DNA of 64,000 nucleotides from an uncultured Allomuricauda sp. (GTDB lineage Bacteria > Bacteroidota > Bacteroidia > Flavobacteriales > Flavobacteriaceae), in NCBI RefSeq assembly GCF_947495325.1, contig NZ_CANLYK010000002.1, forward strand, positions 1 to 64,000, written 5' to 3'. The position numbers and the translations under genes were made by a program. Below, in pieces: positions 1 through 9,603 of the stretch; the first letter of the stretch is position 1; the number at the start of each line of letters is the position of its first letter. The notes beneath the pieces were generated by a model. It searched no databases, was not told the DNA's origin, and saw only the letters and a program-made list of their open reading frames with translations.

Positions 1-1290
1 AACCCCGAGACCATAACAAGGACCTACTCCGTGACCGACCTTGCGGGCAACTCCATAAACGTCGCACAGACCATTACCGTCAACGATACCACGGACCCGA
101 CGGCCTCCGATCCCCTGCCCATAATCGTACAGTGCAGCGCCGATGTGCCCGCGCCGGATGTGCTCGTGGTCACCGACGAGGCCGACAACTGTGGCACCGC
201 CGACGTCGCGTTCGTATCCGATGTCTCCGATGGGGGAGCCAACCCCGAGACCATAACAAGGACCTACTCCGTGACCGACCTTGCGGGCAACTCCATAAAC
301 GTCGCACAGACCATTACTATTAATCAAATAACAATCAATACAACCATAGAAAATGAATCTTGTTTTGGAACTGAAGATGGTCTAATCCGAGTGTTTGTAA
401 ATAATAATTCAGAGCCATACAATGTGAGTCTTAATTCTAGCTCTCCCATAATTTTTCAGGATAATAACTTTATTATTGATGGATTAGCTTCTGGAACTTA
501 TACTTTGAATATTACAGATGCCCAAGGTTGTAAAACAACTGAGAGCTTTGAAATCGAAACTGATGCAACTAACCTCAATGCGGTAATAGAACCTATTTAT
601 TCTTGTTCTTCAGGAGCTCCAACTAATATACTGGATGTAACCCTAGAAGATCCATCAGTGAATTCGGATTTACTTTACGCCCTTGATTCCACTAATCCAG
701 ATGATTTTGTGATCAATTCAAACTTTACAGATATTCCTCCAGGCAACCACACACTTTCAATTTTACATATTGATGGTTGTATGCAAATCATTCCTTTTAC
801 AATAGAAGACAGGGATTCTCTAGAGCTTGATTTATCAAATACCAACATTAATGAGATTACTGCGATTGTATCAGGAGGAATTTCTCCGTATACCTATTTC
901 TTTGAAGATTTTCCTGGTAGTCAAAACAACACCTTTACAGTATCAGGTACTGGAACTTTTACAGTTCGAGTGGTCGACAGTCAAGGTTGTGAAACACAGG
1001 CGACCATCACACTAAATTTCCTTGATTTAGAAATCCCCAACTTTTTCACTCCTAACAATGATGGGCAAAATGATGTATGGAAAGCAAAAAACACAGAAGG
1101 TTTTCCAGGTATGTTCACCATCATTTATGATCGTTACGGAAGACAGATTAAACTTATGGGACCTTTGGATACAGGGTGGGATGGTCTCTATGAATCCAAA
1201 GCAATGCCCTCAGGTGACTACTGGTACATTATTGAGTTGAATGATGGCAGCGGCAGCGAATTTGTTGGACACTTCACCCTTTACAGGTAA
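1..1290 (+). CDS. C-terminal part of a giant HYR-repeat T9SS adhesin
   Basis: The reading frame is open from base 1, so the gene starts outside the window. Residues 1-105 are hyalin-type (HYR-like) repeats with an 80-residue period; the segments starting at bases 1 and 241 are identical over 77 bases. The tail (about residues 110-340) has SprB-like beta-sandwich stretches with the pattern GC..T or QGC..T. The last ~85 residues (PNFFTPNNDG, then IYDRYG, GWDG, PSGDYWY) are a gliding-motility/type B T9SS sorting domain, so the product is exported through the outer membrane and probably displayed on the surface. The repeats are about 65% GC (78 of 120 bases in 121-240), whereas 361-420 is 35% GC; the switch falls near base 318. 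The next gene is a PorP/SprF protein, the usual partner of such cargo. Ligand unknown. Confidence 0.9.
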   Translation, partial: NPETITRTYSVTDLAGNSINVAQTITVNDTTDPTASDPLPIIVQCSADVPAPDVLVVTDEADNCGTADVAFVSDVSDGGANPETITRTYSVTDLAGNSINVAQTITINQITINTTIENESCFGTEDGLIRVFVNNNSEPYNVSLNSSSPIIFQDNNFIIDGLASGTYTLNITDAQGCKTTESFEIETDATNLNAVIEPIYSCSSGAPTNILDVTLEDPSVNSDLLYALDSTNPDDFVINSNFTDIPPGNHTLSILHIDGCMQIIPFTIEDRDSLELDLSNTNINEITAIVSGGISPYTYFFEDFPGSQNNTFTVSGTGTFTVRVVDSQGCETQATITLNFLDLEIPNFFTPNNDGQNDVWKAKNTEGFPGMFTIIYDRYGRQIKLMGPLDTGWDGLYESKAMPSGDYWYIIELNDGSGSEFVGHFTLYR

Positions 1291-1301
1291 AATGAATATA
1301 T

Positions 1302-2246
1302 ATGAAAAAAAAGCTCCTTTTTCTACTAATGATAAGTTTTATATCGGTTAAGGCTCAAGAATTGACCATTCCACAACTCTCACAATATTTATCTGACAAT
1401 CCTTTTTTGATGTCTCCATCTTACGCAGGTATTGGTAATTATGTAAAAGTTAGAATGAATGGGCTCACTCAATGGGTGGGTGTACAGGATGCCCCGGGCA
1501 CACAGTCTTTATCAGCGGATGTTCGCTTGGGCAATCGATCCGGTATTGGAATGGTCCTCTATAATGATGCAAATGGGGAAACCAAACAACGTGGGGGCAA
1601 AGTATCCTTTGCGCATCACTTAACGATTGACAAATATGAAGATAATTATTTTTCCATGGCCTTATCTTTTAGCTTAAACCAATTCCGAATAGATATTGAA
1701 AACTTTGTAGAAAATAATGATCAAGCCGTTGTTGACGATCGTGCATCGAGCAACCCCAATTTTGATCTTGGCACTTTATATAGAAAAGGAGGGTTTTATC
1801 TGAGCCTCAATGTTTCAAATATCCTGAATAAAAACCTTCAAAAGTTCAATCCCATTTTTGAACCCAACATCTTGCGAAACTATTATCTGTATTCTGGCTA
1901 TAGATACAAAAGAAATAAAAGAGATGATTTTGAGATTGAACCTTCAGTCTTTTTTCAATATTTTGAAAACGACAAGCGTTCAGTGACAGACATGAACATA
2001 AAGTTTAGATGGTATGATTTCCTAGATTACTATTATGCCGGTTTTACTTATCGTTTTTTAAATGACCAACTCGGAGCACCTCTTTACTTAGCTCCTATAA
2101 TAGGGCTTAAAAAAGGTGATTTTTACTTTGGTTATTCATACCAAGTTATCATGAACAACATATTGGGGTATTCCAGTGGCACCCATGTCTTGACTCTTGG
2201 AATAGACCTTTTTCAAGGTATCTCAAATTGCACGTGTACTTATTAA
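1302..2246 (+). CDS. PorP/SprF family T9SS membrane protein
   Basis: A 314-residue outer-membrane barrel protein with an N-terminal signal peptide ending near VKAQE. The opening QLSQYLSDNPFLMSPSYAG and then MNGLTQWVGVQDAPGTQ match the family pattern (xxQYMxNPxxxNPAYAG, RxQWVGxxGAPxT). Family members anchor or help export T9SS cargo, and SprF is needed for surface delivery of the SprB adhesin. The gene starts 11 bases after the adhesin stop, so the two are co-transcribed and this protein is probably dedicated to that adhesin. The start at 1302 is chosen because it gives a lysine-rich n-region and a clean hydrophobic core. Confidence 0.88.
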   Translation: MKKKLLFLLMISFISVKAQELTIPQLSQYLSDNPFLMSPSYAGIGNYVKVRMNGLTQWVGVQDAPGTQSLSADVRLGNRSGIGMVLYNDANGETKQRGGKVSFAHHLTIDKYEDNYFSMALSFSLNQFRIDIENFVENNDQAVVDDRASSNPNFDLGTLYRKGGFYLSLNVSNILNKNLQKFNPIFEPNILRNYYLYSGYRYKRNKRDDFEIEPSVFFQYFENDKRSVTDMNIKFRWYDFLDYYYAGFTYRFLNDQLGAPLYLAPIIGLKKGDFYFGYSYQVIMNNILGYSSGTHVLTLGIDLFQGISNCTCTY

Positions 2247-2269
2247 TGAATCATAAATACTATTTAATC

Positions 2270-3271
2270 ATGAAATTACGTCCCAAAAAATTTAACCTAC
2301 TTTTAGTTTTTGGTATTTTACTTTTTTATTCGTCCTGCAGTAAAGACAGGGACAATTTATCCTCGGGCATTGATATTGGGGAAATTATTCTCAATCCTGC
2401 CACCAAAGATACTATTGTATATGCCCTAGTGGATGATATACAAATCCCCATATACTTGTCGATTCCTCAAAATTGTAACAATACAGATTATCCTGCCATT
2501 GTTCTTTTGCATGGCTCGGACGGTATGTGGAAAAATCATGACTTTAAAAATGGAATAATGTCCAGACAAAATAATGAATGGCGAGAAATCTTTGATGCAA
2601 ACTGTATAGTAGGTGCCTATGTTGACAGCTATTCTACAAGGGGTGTTACGGCAAGAACTGGGGATTTAAGAATTCCTCCTGAAAATTTTAAAATTAGCGC
2701 ACAGTTTGTGCGCCCGAAAGATGCCAATGCTGCTTTGGAATTGCTTAGAAAGATAAAATTTAGTAATGGGAACCCTTTAGTAAGGTCGAAGGATATAGGT
2801 TTACTCGGTTTTTCTGATGGAGCCACAGCTCTTGCAGCAACTTTATATAATGCAAAATCAACACCTTCCAATTGGGAGTGGACACAAAAATCTGATGGTC
2901 TTGAATATGGTTCCTCTGATGGAGTACTTGCCCCACAAGCTTTGCCTTTGAATGGTGGTTTTTCTGGCGGAGTATTTTATTACGGCGGCACTGTTGGTTA
3001 TGGCTATTGGGGAGATAACCCTTGTAGTGATGATGCCATCTTTGATAACATTTATGAGCCTTATGCTCCTATACTTTTTCATATACCGTTGAATGATGAA
3101 CTTACCGAAAACACATTGTGTACCGTGGAACTTCTTCAAAGTAAAGGACATTCTGTTGAGTTAAACCTTTATGATGCCAATCACAGTTTTGATCATACAG
3201 ATGATATTTATAGCCCGTTGGGACGTACAAGTACAATTGATTGGTTTAAAAGCATACTTAAGATGAATTGA
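2270..3271 (+). CDS. Lipoprotein of the dienelactone hydrolase / alpha-beta hydrolase type
   Basis: The frame can be read from TTG 2228 or ATG 2246, but ATG 2270 gives a proper lipoprotein signal (LLLVFGILLFYSSC, lipid-modified Cys) and is preferred; the product is then 333 residues. Seen: strand and oxyanion region AIVLLHGSDGMW, nucleophile elbow GFSDG, and a late Asp/His pair in YDANHSFDHTDD, consistent with a Ser-Asp-His alpha/beta hydrolase. The dienelactone hydrolase assignment rests on the overall order of these motifs, and the substrate is unknown. It follows porP with almost no gap and may be part of the same transcript. Expected location: periplasmic or outer-membrane lipoprotein. 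Confidence 0.75.
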   Translation: MKLRPKKFNLLLVFGILLFYSSCSKDRDNLSSGIDIGEIILNPATKDTIVYALVDDIQIPIYLSIPQNCNNTDYPAIVLLHGSDGMWKNHDFKNGIMSRQNNEWREIFDANCIVGAYVDSYSTRGVTARTGDLRIPPENFKISAQFVRPKDANAALELLRKIKFSNGNPLVRSKDIGLLGFSDGATALAATLYNAKSTPSNWEWTQKSDGLEYGSSDGVLAPQALPLNGGFSGGVFYYGGTVGYGYWGDNPCSDDAIFDNIYEPYAPILFHIPLNDELTENTLCTVELLQSKGHSVELNLYDANHSFDHTDDIYSPLGRTSTIDWFKSILKMN

Positions 3272-3472
3272 TCCCATGAACCAAAAAAAATGGAAATGTA
3301 CATTTACAAATATTGAACCTTTGGAAACACGTCCCAACATTCAAAACCAAAGTTCCTGACAACCACTGGGACCCATAAACCTCCTGAAATTTCCAAACCT
3401 ATAATACCAAAAAAAGTAACGAAAAGCTTTTATAGAACCCAAATCAAAACACCTTAAATAAATTGAATTAAA

Positions 3473-3859
3473 ATGAAAGACAATTTTCTTGAAAAATGGA
3501 TTTTAAATCTAGTAAAATCTGAATATGAATTTGGAAAAATTCCTAAACGAGCAACCTACAGGTTAAGGGAACGTATGGACGATTTTATTGAAGTAACCAT
3601 TGAATGGATGGATAGTGAAAATAATAGTTTTAAAATTGTGTATCATGCAAGATCTTATGGGAAGAGAAAGATAAGCGAGCGTGCCGAGGCGATAGATAAT
3701 TCCATATTTGAACTGGAAAACTACTATACACTGGAAATACACAATTATGTAAACCATATTAAAAGAAGTTACAGTACCAGAAAAATTGCAAATTATGATG
3801 TTATGAACGTAATAGGACAGCTGGATTATATGAATGAGATGAAAGATTTTAAACCTTAG
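3473..3859 (+). CDS. Hypothetical protein, 128 aa
   Basis: I do not recognise this protein. It is small and charged, with no signal peptide or membrane segment and no cysteine. It has an N-terminal amphipathic stretch (FLEKWILNLVKSEYEFGKI) and a basic centre (YGKRKISERAEA), so a cytoplasmic fold is likely. Codon use looks coding and the start ATG follows an A-rich leader (AATTAAA), typical of this phylum. It stands alone, 200 bases after the hydrolase gene and 325 bases before the next gene, in an AT-rich region. It could be strain-specific. Confidence 0.55.
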   Translation: MKDNFLEKWILNLVKSEYEFGKIPKRATYRLRERMDDFIEVTIEWMDSENNSFKIVYHARSYGKRKISERAEAIDNSIFELENYYTLEIHNYVNHIKRSYSTRKIANYDVMNVIGQLDYMNEMKDFKP

Positions 3860-4184
3860 TGTTTTACCTAGTTTCAATCTTATGATGTCCAAGATTTGAC
3901 TGTTTGTTATAATGCAATACAGTTAAATTACATTACAATAGGAAAAATAAGTCAGCTATGTTACTGGCAATCGCTATAACAAGTATTATTTGTAAATCCA
4001 ACATGGTAAGATGCTTATGCGCACCCACCTTATCGGAAAAAAGTGTCCTTTAATCGATATGATTATATCCGTCAAATAGAAAAGACCATTTGTCTATTAC
4101 AGATCTCCGGGGTATAATCTAATTTGTTACTTGGTTAAAGTTTTAAAAATGTTCCCAAATTTTTTAATCTAACTATCAATTCTT
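3860..4184. other. Intergenic gap, nothing recognised
   Basis: An AT-rich stretch of 325 bases between two unrecognised genes. I see no credible ORF, no clear TAnnTTTG box and no strong hairpin. Confidence 0.5.
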
Positions 4185-4850
4185 ATGCATTTAATAACTA
4201 TCATTTGGACGTTGGTTTGTGCAACAATAATTGTAGGATATACAATCTATTTGTTCAACAAATCTTCTTCTTTGGATACATCTTTCAAAGAACGAACCAA
4301 TTTGCTTGCAAACAATACAGTAGAGTTACTATCATTTGATCTTAAAAACCAGTTGCCTGGCTGGTCCTTTACACTAGATGTTCCTCAGATAACTGAGGAA
4401 GTCCTATATAATAACCCCATTCTTTTCTATTTAGAATCCGAAAGTACCTGTCTAAAGCTCCCTCTAAATAATGGAACTTTAGGGTATACCGCATGTGTCT
4501 ACAAGAATACCGGAAAGGTTTACGTGACTTTTAAATCATTATCCGATGGTGTTTCCAACTTTTATGTTCCTGCTTGGCATTTAAATAAGTTGAAGGTTTT
4601 AATAATAAAATCCAGAGATATTAAAATTTATGAAGATTGGGTAGCTAAACCAGGAAAATCGGCCATTCATAAACAACTTATAAAAGCTGGGGTCAATATA
4701 AATGACTATGAAGATATGTTGGGATATTTCAGCAATATAGCAACGATTGAATTTAAAGGTCATTTTTCATCTACAAAACCAAGTATTCAGGCTCGCGTAA
4801 AATCACCTCTCTTAGCCAAAGAATACATGAAACTTTCTTCAACAGGTTAG
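4185..4850 (+). CDS. Hypothetical membrane-anchored protein, 221 aa
   Basis: I do not recognise the family. Residues 3-24 (LITIIWTLVCATIIVGYTIYLF) form one N-terminal transmembrane helix, so the remaining ~195 residues are probably periplasmic or tethered at the inner membrane. The soluble part has beta-rich segments, two cysteines in the span TCLKLP...YTACVY that could pair, and no known catalytic motif. The gene is followed by a good hairpin terminator at 4904-4934, so it ends a transcript. It is isolated in sparse AT-rich DNA and shows no functional link to its neighbours. Confidence 0.6.
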   Translation: MHLITIIWTLVCATIIVGYTIYLFNKSSSLDTSFKERTNLLANNTVELLSFDLKNQLPGWSFTLDVPQITEEVLYNNPILFYLESESTCLKLPLNNGTLGYTACVYKNTGKVYVTFKSLSDGVSNFYVPAWHLNKLKVLIIKSRDIKIYEDWVAKPGKSAIHKQLIKAGVNINDYEDMLGYFSNIATIEFKGHFSSTKPSIQARVKSPLLAKEYMKLSSTG

Positions 4851-4903
4851 CCTATTTATGTAGCTAAATAGCTTTTAAAGATTAGTGTTCATTCATACCT
4901 GTT

Positions 4904-4934
4904 AAGTGGGATTTCCTTAAAAAGAAACCCACTT
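4904..4934 (+). terminator. Hairpin terminator after the 221-aa gene
   Basis: The left arm AAGTGGG-a-TTTC pairs with GAAA-CCCACTT around a short A-rich loop (one bulged A), and T-rich sequence follows. It lies 54 bases after the stop of the 4185-4850 gene. Confidence 0.6.
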
Positions 4935-5949
4935 TACTTTTATTCACTTTTCTCAACTTATTATAAACAAATATAACTGGTTGAAAAAAATTCTTTGGAT
5001 TTAAAAAAAGTAGTAATTGATACTAAACCATATTGAAGTGAACATTAAGGAAGCTATTTTTCACCACCATAAATCCATACATGCAAAATATCAATCCATA
5101 CCCAATGTCCGTCAACTTAGAAAGAAAGATTATACCAAACCCTCCTAATTTTATGGAATAAACCTCTAATAAATGAATGTAATTAAAACCCAATTGTTAA
5201 AATGTAAGATGCTGATAAGCATGCTTATGTTTTGTGCTAAAAAAGACTTGAAAAATTATATACCGTATAACCATACGTATTTATAAAACCCAATACATTT
5301 TACATGGACAAACTCACCATTAGTAATTCCTTAATAGATGCTACAAGCAAGTATGGGGTTATGCTGCGCTTTTGCAATATATTGGAAAGAACGCGGTGAG
5401 TTTACTTTTTATATTGTGAAAGTAATCTTGTGAAAAATTTATCTAGTCAAAAAACAGGCAAGTAAATATATTTAAGCTAGTTATTAAACTCATCAATTAT
5501 AATAGCATCGTATGAATTAAAAGTCTGTCTTTAATAGTACTCTTTATATTTTACTTAGCTTAATATTCTACCAGACAATACCCGAACTACTTCCCCCTTT
5601 TTCGATCAGTCTAAAAAAGCAAATTGACTTATTGCACAAAATTAAGCTGTACTAATAAAAAAATTGGTGTTATTTTTAATTGTAAATCATTTGGTCAGAA
5701 GTTCCCCGATTATTTTAATTAAAACAGATATAAGAGTGAGGTATGTTATTTATAAGATATATCGGAAATATATAATGAACTAAAAAAGGTTCTTAAATCA
5801 TTTAATACACCTTTTTAAATCAAATGGTGAATCTGTAAATAACAGTTCACTAATATAAAAAATAATACTATTCTTTCAAAATAGAATAAGAAAAAAACTA
5901 CATATACTAAAAAACAATAAAAGATTATTGAAATACTAAAAACAACCTT
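4935..5949. other. About 1 kb AT-rich region without a recognisable gene
   Basis: Long, very AT-rich, with stops in all frames. The only items seen are a 14-bp palindrome ATAAGCATGCTTAT at 5215-5228, a single TACGTA half-site at 5274-5279 (not paired), and a 31-codon open stretch at 5304-5399 that I cannot assign. It could be decayed accessory DNA or a long regulatory region for the LytTR gene. Confidence 0.45.
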
Positions 5950-6702
5950 ATGATTTTAAAAGTAGTTATAGTAGAAGATGAAAAACATAGTAGAGAAACT
6001 TTAAAGTCTCTTCTTGAGGAATTCTGTAAAGAAGTGCAGGTAATAGCTACCGCATCCAATGTTGACGAAGCAGTTAAAGTTCTTTCCATTTTTAGCCCTG
6101 ATGTGGTTTTTTTGGATATTGAACTACAATCCGGAGTTGGTTTTGATGTATTAGAGCAAATAAAGGAGCCAAATTTTGAAGTCATTTTCACTACTGCCTT
6201 TGAAAAATATGCGATAAAAGCAATAAAGTTTAGTTCATTAGACTATTTATTAAAACCTATTGATTTAGATGAGCTACAACTCGCCGTTGAGAAAGCAAGA
6301 AATCGTATGGATACGAGCGTATACAGACAGCAAATTGATAATCTTATGCATAGCTTAACACGGGAATCAAATAGGCAGGAAAAAATATGTCTTGCTACAA
6401 CGGCCGGTATGGAGTTTATTGCAATTGAAGATATTATTCTTTGTAAAGCTGACGGTTCCTATACATCCTTTATTCTTAAAAATAAAAAATCCTTATTAGT
6501 AAGTAAACATCTAAAGGAGTATGAGAATTTGCTGGTTGACCAACAATTTATGAGAGTTCACAACAGTTATCTAATTAACCTAAAAGAGGTGAAAAAATAT
6601 ATTAAATCTGATGGCGGATATATAATTATGAGCAATGATATGCACGTTAGTCTCTCTCCCAGAAAAAAAGACGAACTCTTGGATGTTATGAGGCGAATGT
6701 AA
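5950..6702 (+). CDS. LytTR-family response regulator, no partner kinase nearby
   Basis: A 250-residue two-domain regulator. The receiver domain covers residues 1-120, with the acidic pair E9/D10, phosphoacceptor D56 in VVFLDIELQSG, and K102 in LLKPID. A LytTR DNA-binding domain follows at about 150-248 (CKADGSYTSFIL, KHLKEYE, FMRVHNSYLINLKEVKKY). Family members bind direct repeats upstream of target genes after phosphorylation by a membrane LytS-type kinase. No histidine kinase gene is adjacent, so its partner is elsewhere. The gene follows a 1-kb non-coding stretch and converges on the nitrate operon. Confidence 0.92.
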   Translation: MILKVVIVEDEKHSRETLKSLLEEFCKEVQVIATASNVDEAVKVLSIFSPDVVFLDIELQSGVGFDVLEQIKEPNFEVIFTTAFEKYAIKAIKFSSLDYLLKPIDLDELQLAVEKARNRMDTSVYRQQIDNLMHSLTRESNRQEKICLATTAGMEFIAIEDIILCKADGSYTSFILKNKKSLLVSKHLKEYENLLVDQQFMRVHNSYLINLKEVKKYIKSDGGYIIMSNDMHVSLSPRKKDELLDVMRRM

Positions 6703-6779
6703 GTAGCCTAGAGAAACTTAAGTTAGTTTTTAAATCAAAGGAAAATTGAACTATAACTGCTTCTGGTTTTCTTCCATAT

Positions 6780-7142
6780 TCACATCTTGGGATTAGGGTA
6801 ATTATCTGACTGGTCCTCAATAGTTTCATCCATACAGACAAAGTCTTTTTCCAATAAAAGATGTAGTTCCTGTCCATTTTGCAAAACCATAGTATTGTTG
6901 TAACTTACTCTACTGCTTGTTGCCCAAACATCTGCTTCTTTCTTGGGTAAAGCCAATATAATGGTATTGTTTGCAAACTCCGCTTCTAGATTCAAAATAT
7001 CTTCTTTGGCTATAAGACCATAGGTAAATGTATTTTGATCAAAATTGGTTTGCTCCATAAAACTTCCCTTTTTACAAAAAGTGGCTACCTCAGTTTTTGT
7101 TAATCTATATCGAACCGAGTTGCCTTTTATTCTAATCTTCAT
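6780..7142 (-). CDS. Small conserved protein at the end of the nirBD operon (DUF7009-like)
   Basis: A 120-residue protein that I know only as a conserved companion of siroheme/nitrite-reductase genes in Bacteroidota; the DUF7009 label is from memory and tentative. Visible: MKIRIKGNSVRYRLTKTEV at the start, alternating beta strands, and an acidic C-terminal end (EKDFVCMDETIEDQ). No catalytic motif is evident. Its start overlaps the end of the precorrin-2 dehydrogenase gene by 11 bases, so it is translated as the last gene of the six-gene operon read from nirB. Confidence 0.7.
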   Translation of the reverse strand: MKIRIKGNSVRYRLTKTEVATFCKKGSFMEQTNFDQNTFTYGLIAKEDILNLEAEFANNTIILALPKKEADVWATSSRVSYNNTMVLQNGQELHLLLEKDFVCMDETIEDQSDNYPNPKM

Positions 7143-7746
7143 CCTTTTGATTTTGCTTCTTTTCTGATGGTATTTTTTCTACCAATCCCTTTGTAAATTC
7201 ATTAAGGGCTTCTACTTTTTCCTCAAAATCTCCTTTCAGGGTTTTGCGATATTCATTTAAATTCTTTACCAAATCATCAATATCTTCTGGCAATACATCT
7301 TCAAAAAATTGACGAAGCCTTTTCGCTGTAGTTGGAGATTTGCCATTTGTGGAAATAGCAACTTTCACATTGCCCTTAGTGACTATTCCACCCATATAAA
7401 AATCACAAAAAGGTGGGTTATCAGCTACATTGACCAAAATACTTCGTTCCCTACAATCACGATAAACCTCCTCATTGATTTCAACTTTATCTGTACATGC
7501 AACAACAATATGCTTTCCCTTTAAAAACTTCTTGTCATAGGATTCTCTTACTATTTCTACTTGATGTTTTCCTGCCAACTCCAACGTATCAGCTAAAAAC
7601 TCCGGTGCCACCATTTGCACTTTAGCATTTGGACTGGATTTTAATAGAAAGGTCAGTTTCTCCAACCCCACATTACCTCCACCAACAATAAGAATATTCA
7701 GGTTGGCAACTTTTAAAAAAACAGGATACAGTTCATTCCGCTCCAT
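7132..7746 (-). CDS. Precorrin-2 dehydrogenase / sirohydrochlorin ferrochelatase (CysG-N type)
   Basis: A 204-residue protein with the Rossmann start LNILIVGGGNVGLEKLTFLL, then VACTDKVEIN, NVADNPPFCDFYMGGIV and ISTNGKSPTTAKRLRQ, the hallmarks of the CysG N-terminal / Met8 / SirC family. It oxidises precorrin-2 with NAD and may insert iron, completing siroheme for NirB. The upstream step, uroporphyrinogen methylation, is encoded separately by the gene at 13245, so the CysG activities are split over two proteins. It sits between the sensor kinase gene and the small terminal gene, 6 bases after the kinase stop. Confidence 0.9.
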   Translation of the reverse strand: MERNELYPVFLKVANLNILIVGGGNVGLEKLTFLLKSSPNAKVQMVAPEFLADTLELAGKHQVEIVRESYDKKFLKGKHIVVACTDKVEINEEVYRDCRERSILVNVADNPPFCDFYMGGIVTKGNVKVAISTNGKSPTTAKRLRQFFEDVLPEDIDDLVKNLNEYRKTLKGDFEEKVEALNEFTKGLVEKIPSEKKQNQKDED

Positions 7747-7752
7747 CTGTTG

Positions 7753-9579
7753 TTATCTTTTTAAATTATAATTAATGGTAACCCGGGTTCCTTCCCCGGG
7801 AATAGAGTTAATAAATAATCGGCCATTGATATAATTGACCCGCTCTTTCATAAAAAAAAGGCCCATACCGCCTTCACTGTTGTTTTTGGGCACCTTATCA
7901 AGCTTAACAGGGTCAAAACCCTTACCATCATCATCTACAACAATACTTAACATATCATCTTTATAATCGATGGTGACCAAAATATAATTGGCATCAGCAT
8001 ATTTAATGGCATTATTGACCGCTTCCTGGGTTACTCGGTAAACGTTGGTCTCTGCCAAGGAATCAAAACGAATATTTTCATCCGCCTTGTTTTCAAAAAG
8101 AATATTTTCTCCCGTTAGCTTGGATAGTTCTACAGTCATTTTTTGAAGTGCTGGAAAAATGCCATAATCGCTTAATTCAGGTGGAGTAAGGTTAAACGTT
8201 GCGGTGCGCACTCCCTTGATCAACTCAGATGCCAACTGTTTCAGGTACGCGATTTTTTCAACTGATTTTTCCTTTTGACTTAAATTAATTGATTCAATAT
8301 TGAATTTTAATGCCGTTAACATTTGACCAATACCATCATGAATATCCTTGGCAATTCGCTTTCGTTCTTCCTCCTGCCCTTCTACAATTTGAATAGCCTG
8401 AAGCTGTTTTTGACGTATGCTTTCCTCATAGCTTTGTTTGGTCAACTGTTCTACTTTAAACTGATTTTTTTTACGCTCTGTAATATCGGAGCATAAAATA
8501 AGTATACTCTGTTCCAAACTTGATTGGTGCATGGGGATTATGGACACATCCAACCAAAGGTTTTTACCAGTTTTCGTCTTTATTTCTATTTCCTCTGTTC
8601 TAATATTCTTTCGTTTGCCTTTAAAAATCTCCCGTAAATATTGTTTTTGACCATCATCCTCCGTAAGGATTTCGGATAAAGGTTTATTCAGGTTTTCCTT
8701 TGATAACTCCAAAAGGTCCAAAAACTTTTTGCTCATAAACGCTATACTACCATCGCTACGGGCACTGGCAAACAATGCTGCATTATCAATCACAAAATTT
8801 AATTCTTGTAATTCTTGAAGCGACTTTTCCTTCTCTAAAAAGAGTTTTTGAATTTCCTTGGCACTCTTATCTGATTTAATTTGACTTTGTACAAGATCTT
8901 TTATTGTCTCCCTAATTTGAATTGACAATGGTCTAAATATGAATACCACTTCCAAAAGCAGAATCAATAAAGAGACCCCAAGCAGCAAGTACTCTTTCAA
9001 CTTCAGTTTTTGTAACTGAGCTTTGCTACGCTCATCATATTCATTTACGATGGCGTCCATTTTTTGTAAAAATGGTCTTTCATTACTCAGCAAAATATCG
9101 AGCTGCTTGTTATATTCAGACATTGAGGCACTGCTGAAATCTAGATCTATTATCGTTTGTGCCGCCATCACCATAGCATCATGATGAGGGGTCAACTCCT
9201 TAAATAGCTGTAAGATTTCAGTATCTGTTTCCACGGAAAGTCCAAGACTATCATTACCATGTTGAAGGCCATGATGAGATGTCTCCCAAACCCAAAGTGT
9301 GTGTTTTAGTTCCTCAAGCAACTCTTTACGGGAATCGGAATCCTTGTTTTTAAGGTTTAACAACAACGATTCTTTTACCAATTTTTGACTAAAGGCTCTT
9401 TGCCTTCCTGCAACATTGATAACCCTTGAATCATCCAATTGGGAGTTTAGATGCTGTTGAATCAATATTTGGGCAATAATAATGGTCAAGGCAATAGCGG
9501 CCAATGCGAGTACATACCATTTGCGAATCCGCAAAAAAGTAGAGGTGTCCAAAGAGTATTGTGAGCCGCGACTTTTCAT
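7753..9579 (-). CDS. NarX/NarQ-like sensor histidine kinase with PilJ-type sensor and PAS domain
   Basis: 608 residues. TM1 spans about 22-40. It is followed by a PilJ/NarX-type periplasmic domain with the nitrate-sensor-like P-box region ([19 protein letters not shown]), TM2 at about 196-216, a coiled coil, and a PAS domain at about 255-370 ([20 protein letters not shown]). The HisKA_3 box [19 protein letters not shown] has the phospho-accepting H414, and the HATPase domain follows ([34 protein letters not shown]). It is known that NarX uses the conserved Arg of the P-box to bind nitrate, and the equivalent Arg is present here. The likely partner is the NarL-type regulator at 21557. The gene lies inside the nitrite reductase operon. 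Confidence 0.9.
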   Translation of the reverse strand: MKSRGSQYSLDTSTFLRIRKWYVLALAAIALTIIIAQILIQQHLNSQLDDSRVINVAGRQRAFSQKLVKESLLLNLKNKDSDSRKELLEELKHTLWVWETSHHGLQHGNDSLGLSVETDTEILQLFKELTPHHDAMVMAAQTIIDLDFSSASMSEYNKQLDILLSNERPFLQKMDAIVNEYDERSKAQLQKLKLKEYLLLGVSLLILLLEVVFIFRPLSIQIRETIKDLVQSQIKSDKSAKEIQKLFLEKEKSLQELQELNFVIDNAALFASARSDGSIAFMSKKFLDLLELSKENLNKPLSEILTEDDGQKQYLREIFKGKRKNIRTEEIEIKTKTGKNLWLDVSIIPMHQSSLEQSILILCSDITERKKNQFKVEQLTKQSYEESIRQKQLQAIQIVEGQEEERKRIAKDIHDGIGQMLTALKFNIESINLSQKEKSVEKIAYLKQLASELIKGVRTATFNLTPPELSDYGIFPALQKMTVELSKLTGENILFENKADENIRFDSLAETNVYRVTQEAVNNAIKYADANYILVTIDYKDDMLSIVVDDDGKGFDPVKLDKVPKNNSEGGMGLFFMKERVNYINGRLFINSIPGEGTRVTINYNLKR

Positions 9580-9603
9580 TTTTTGAAAATGTAAAAATAG
9601 TTC

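Noticed and set aside
1..317. GC-rich start as contamination or assembly artefact
   Set aside because: The frame continues without break into the AT-rich tail and ends in a proper sorting domain, so it is treated as one gene, though an assembly check is worthwhile.
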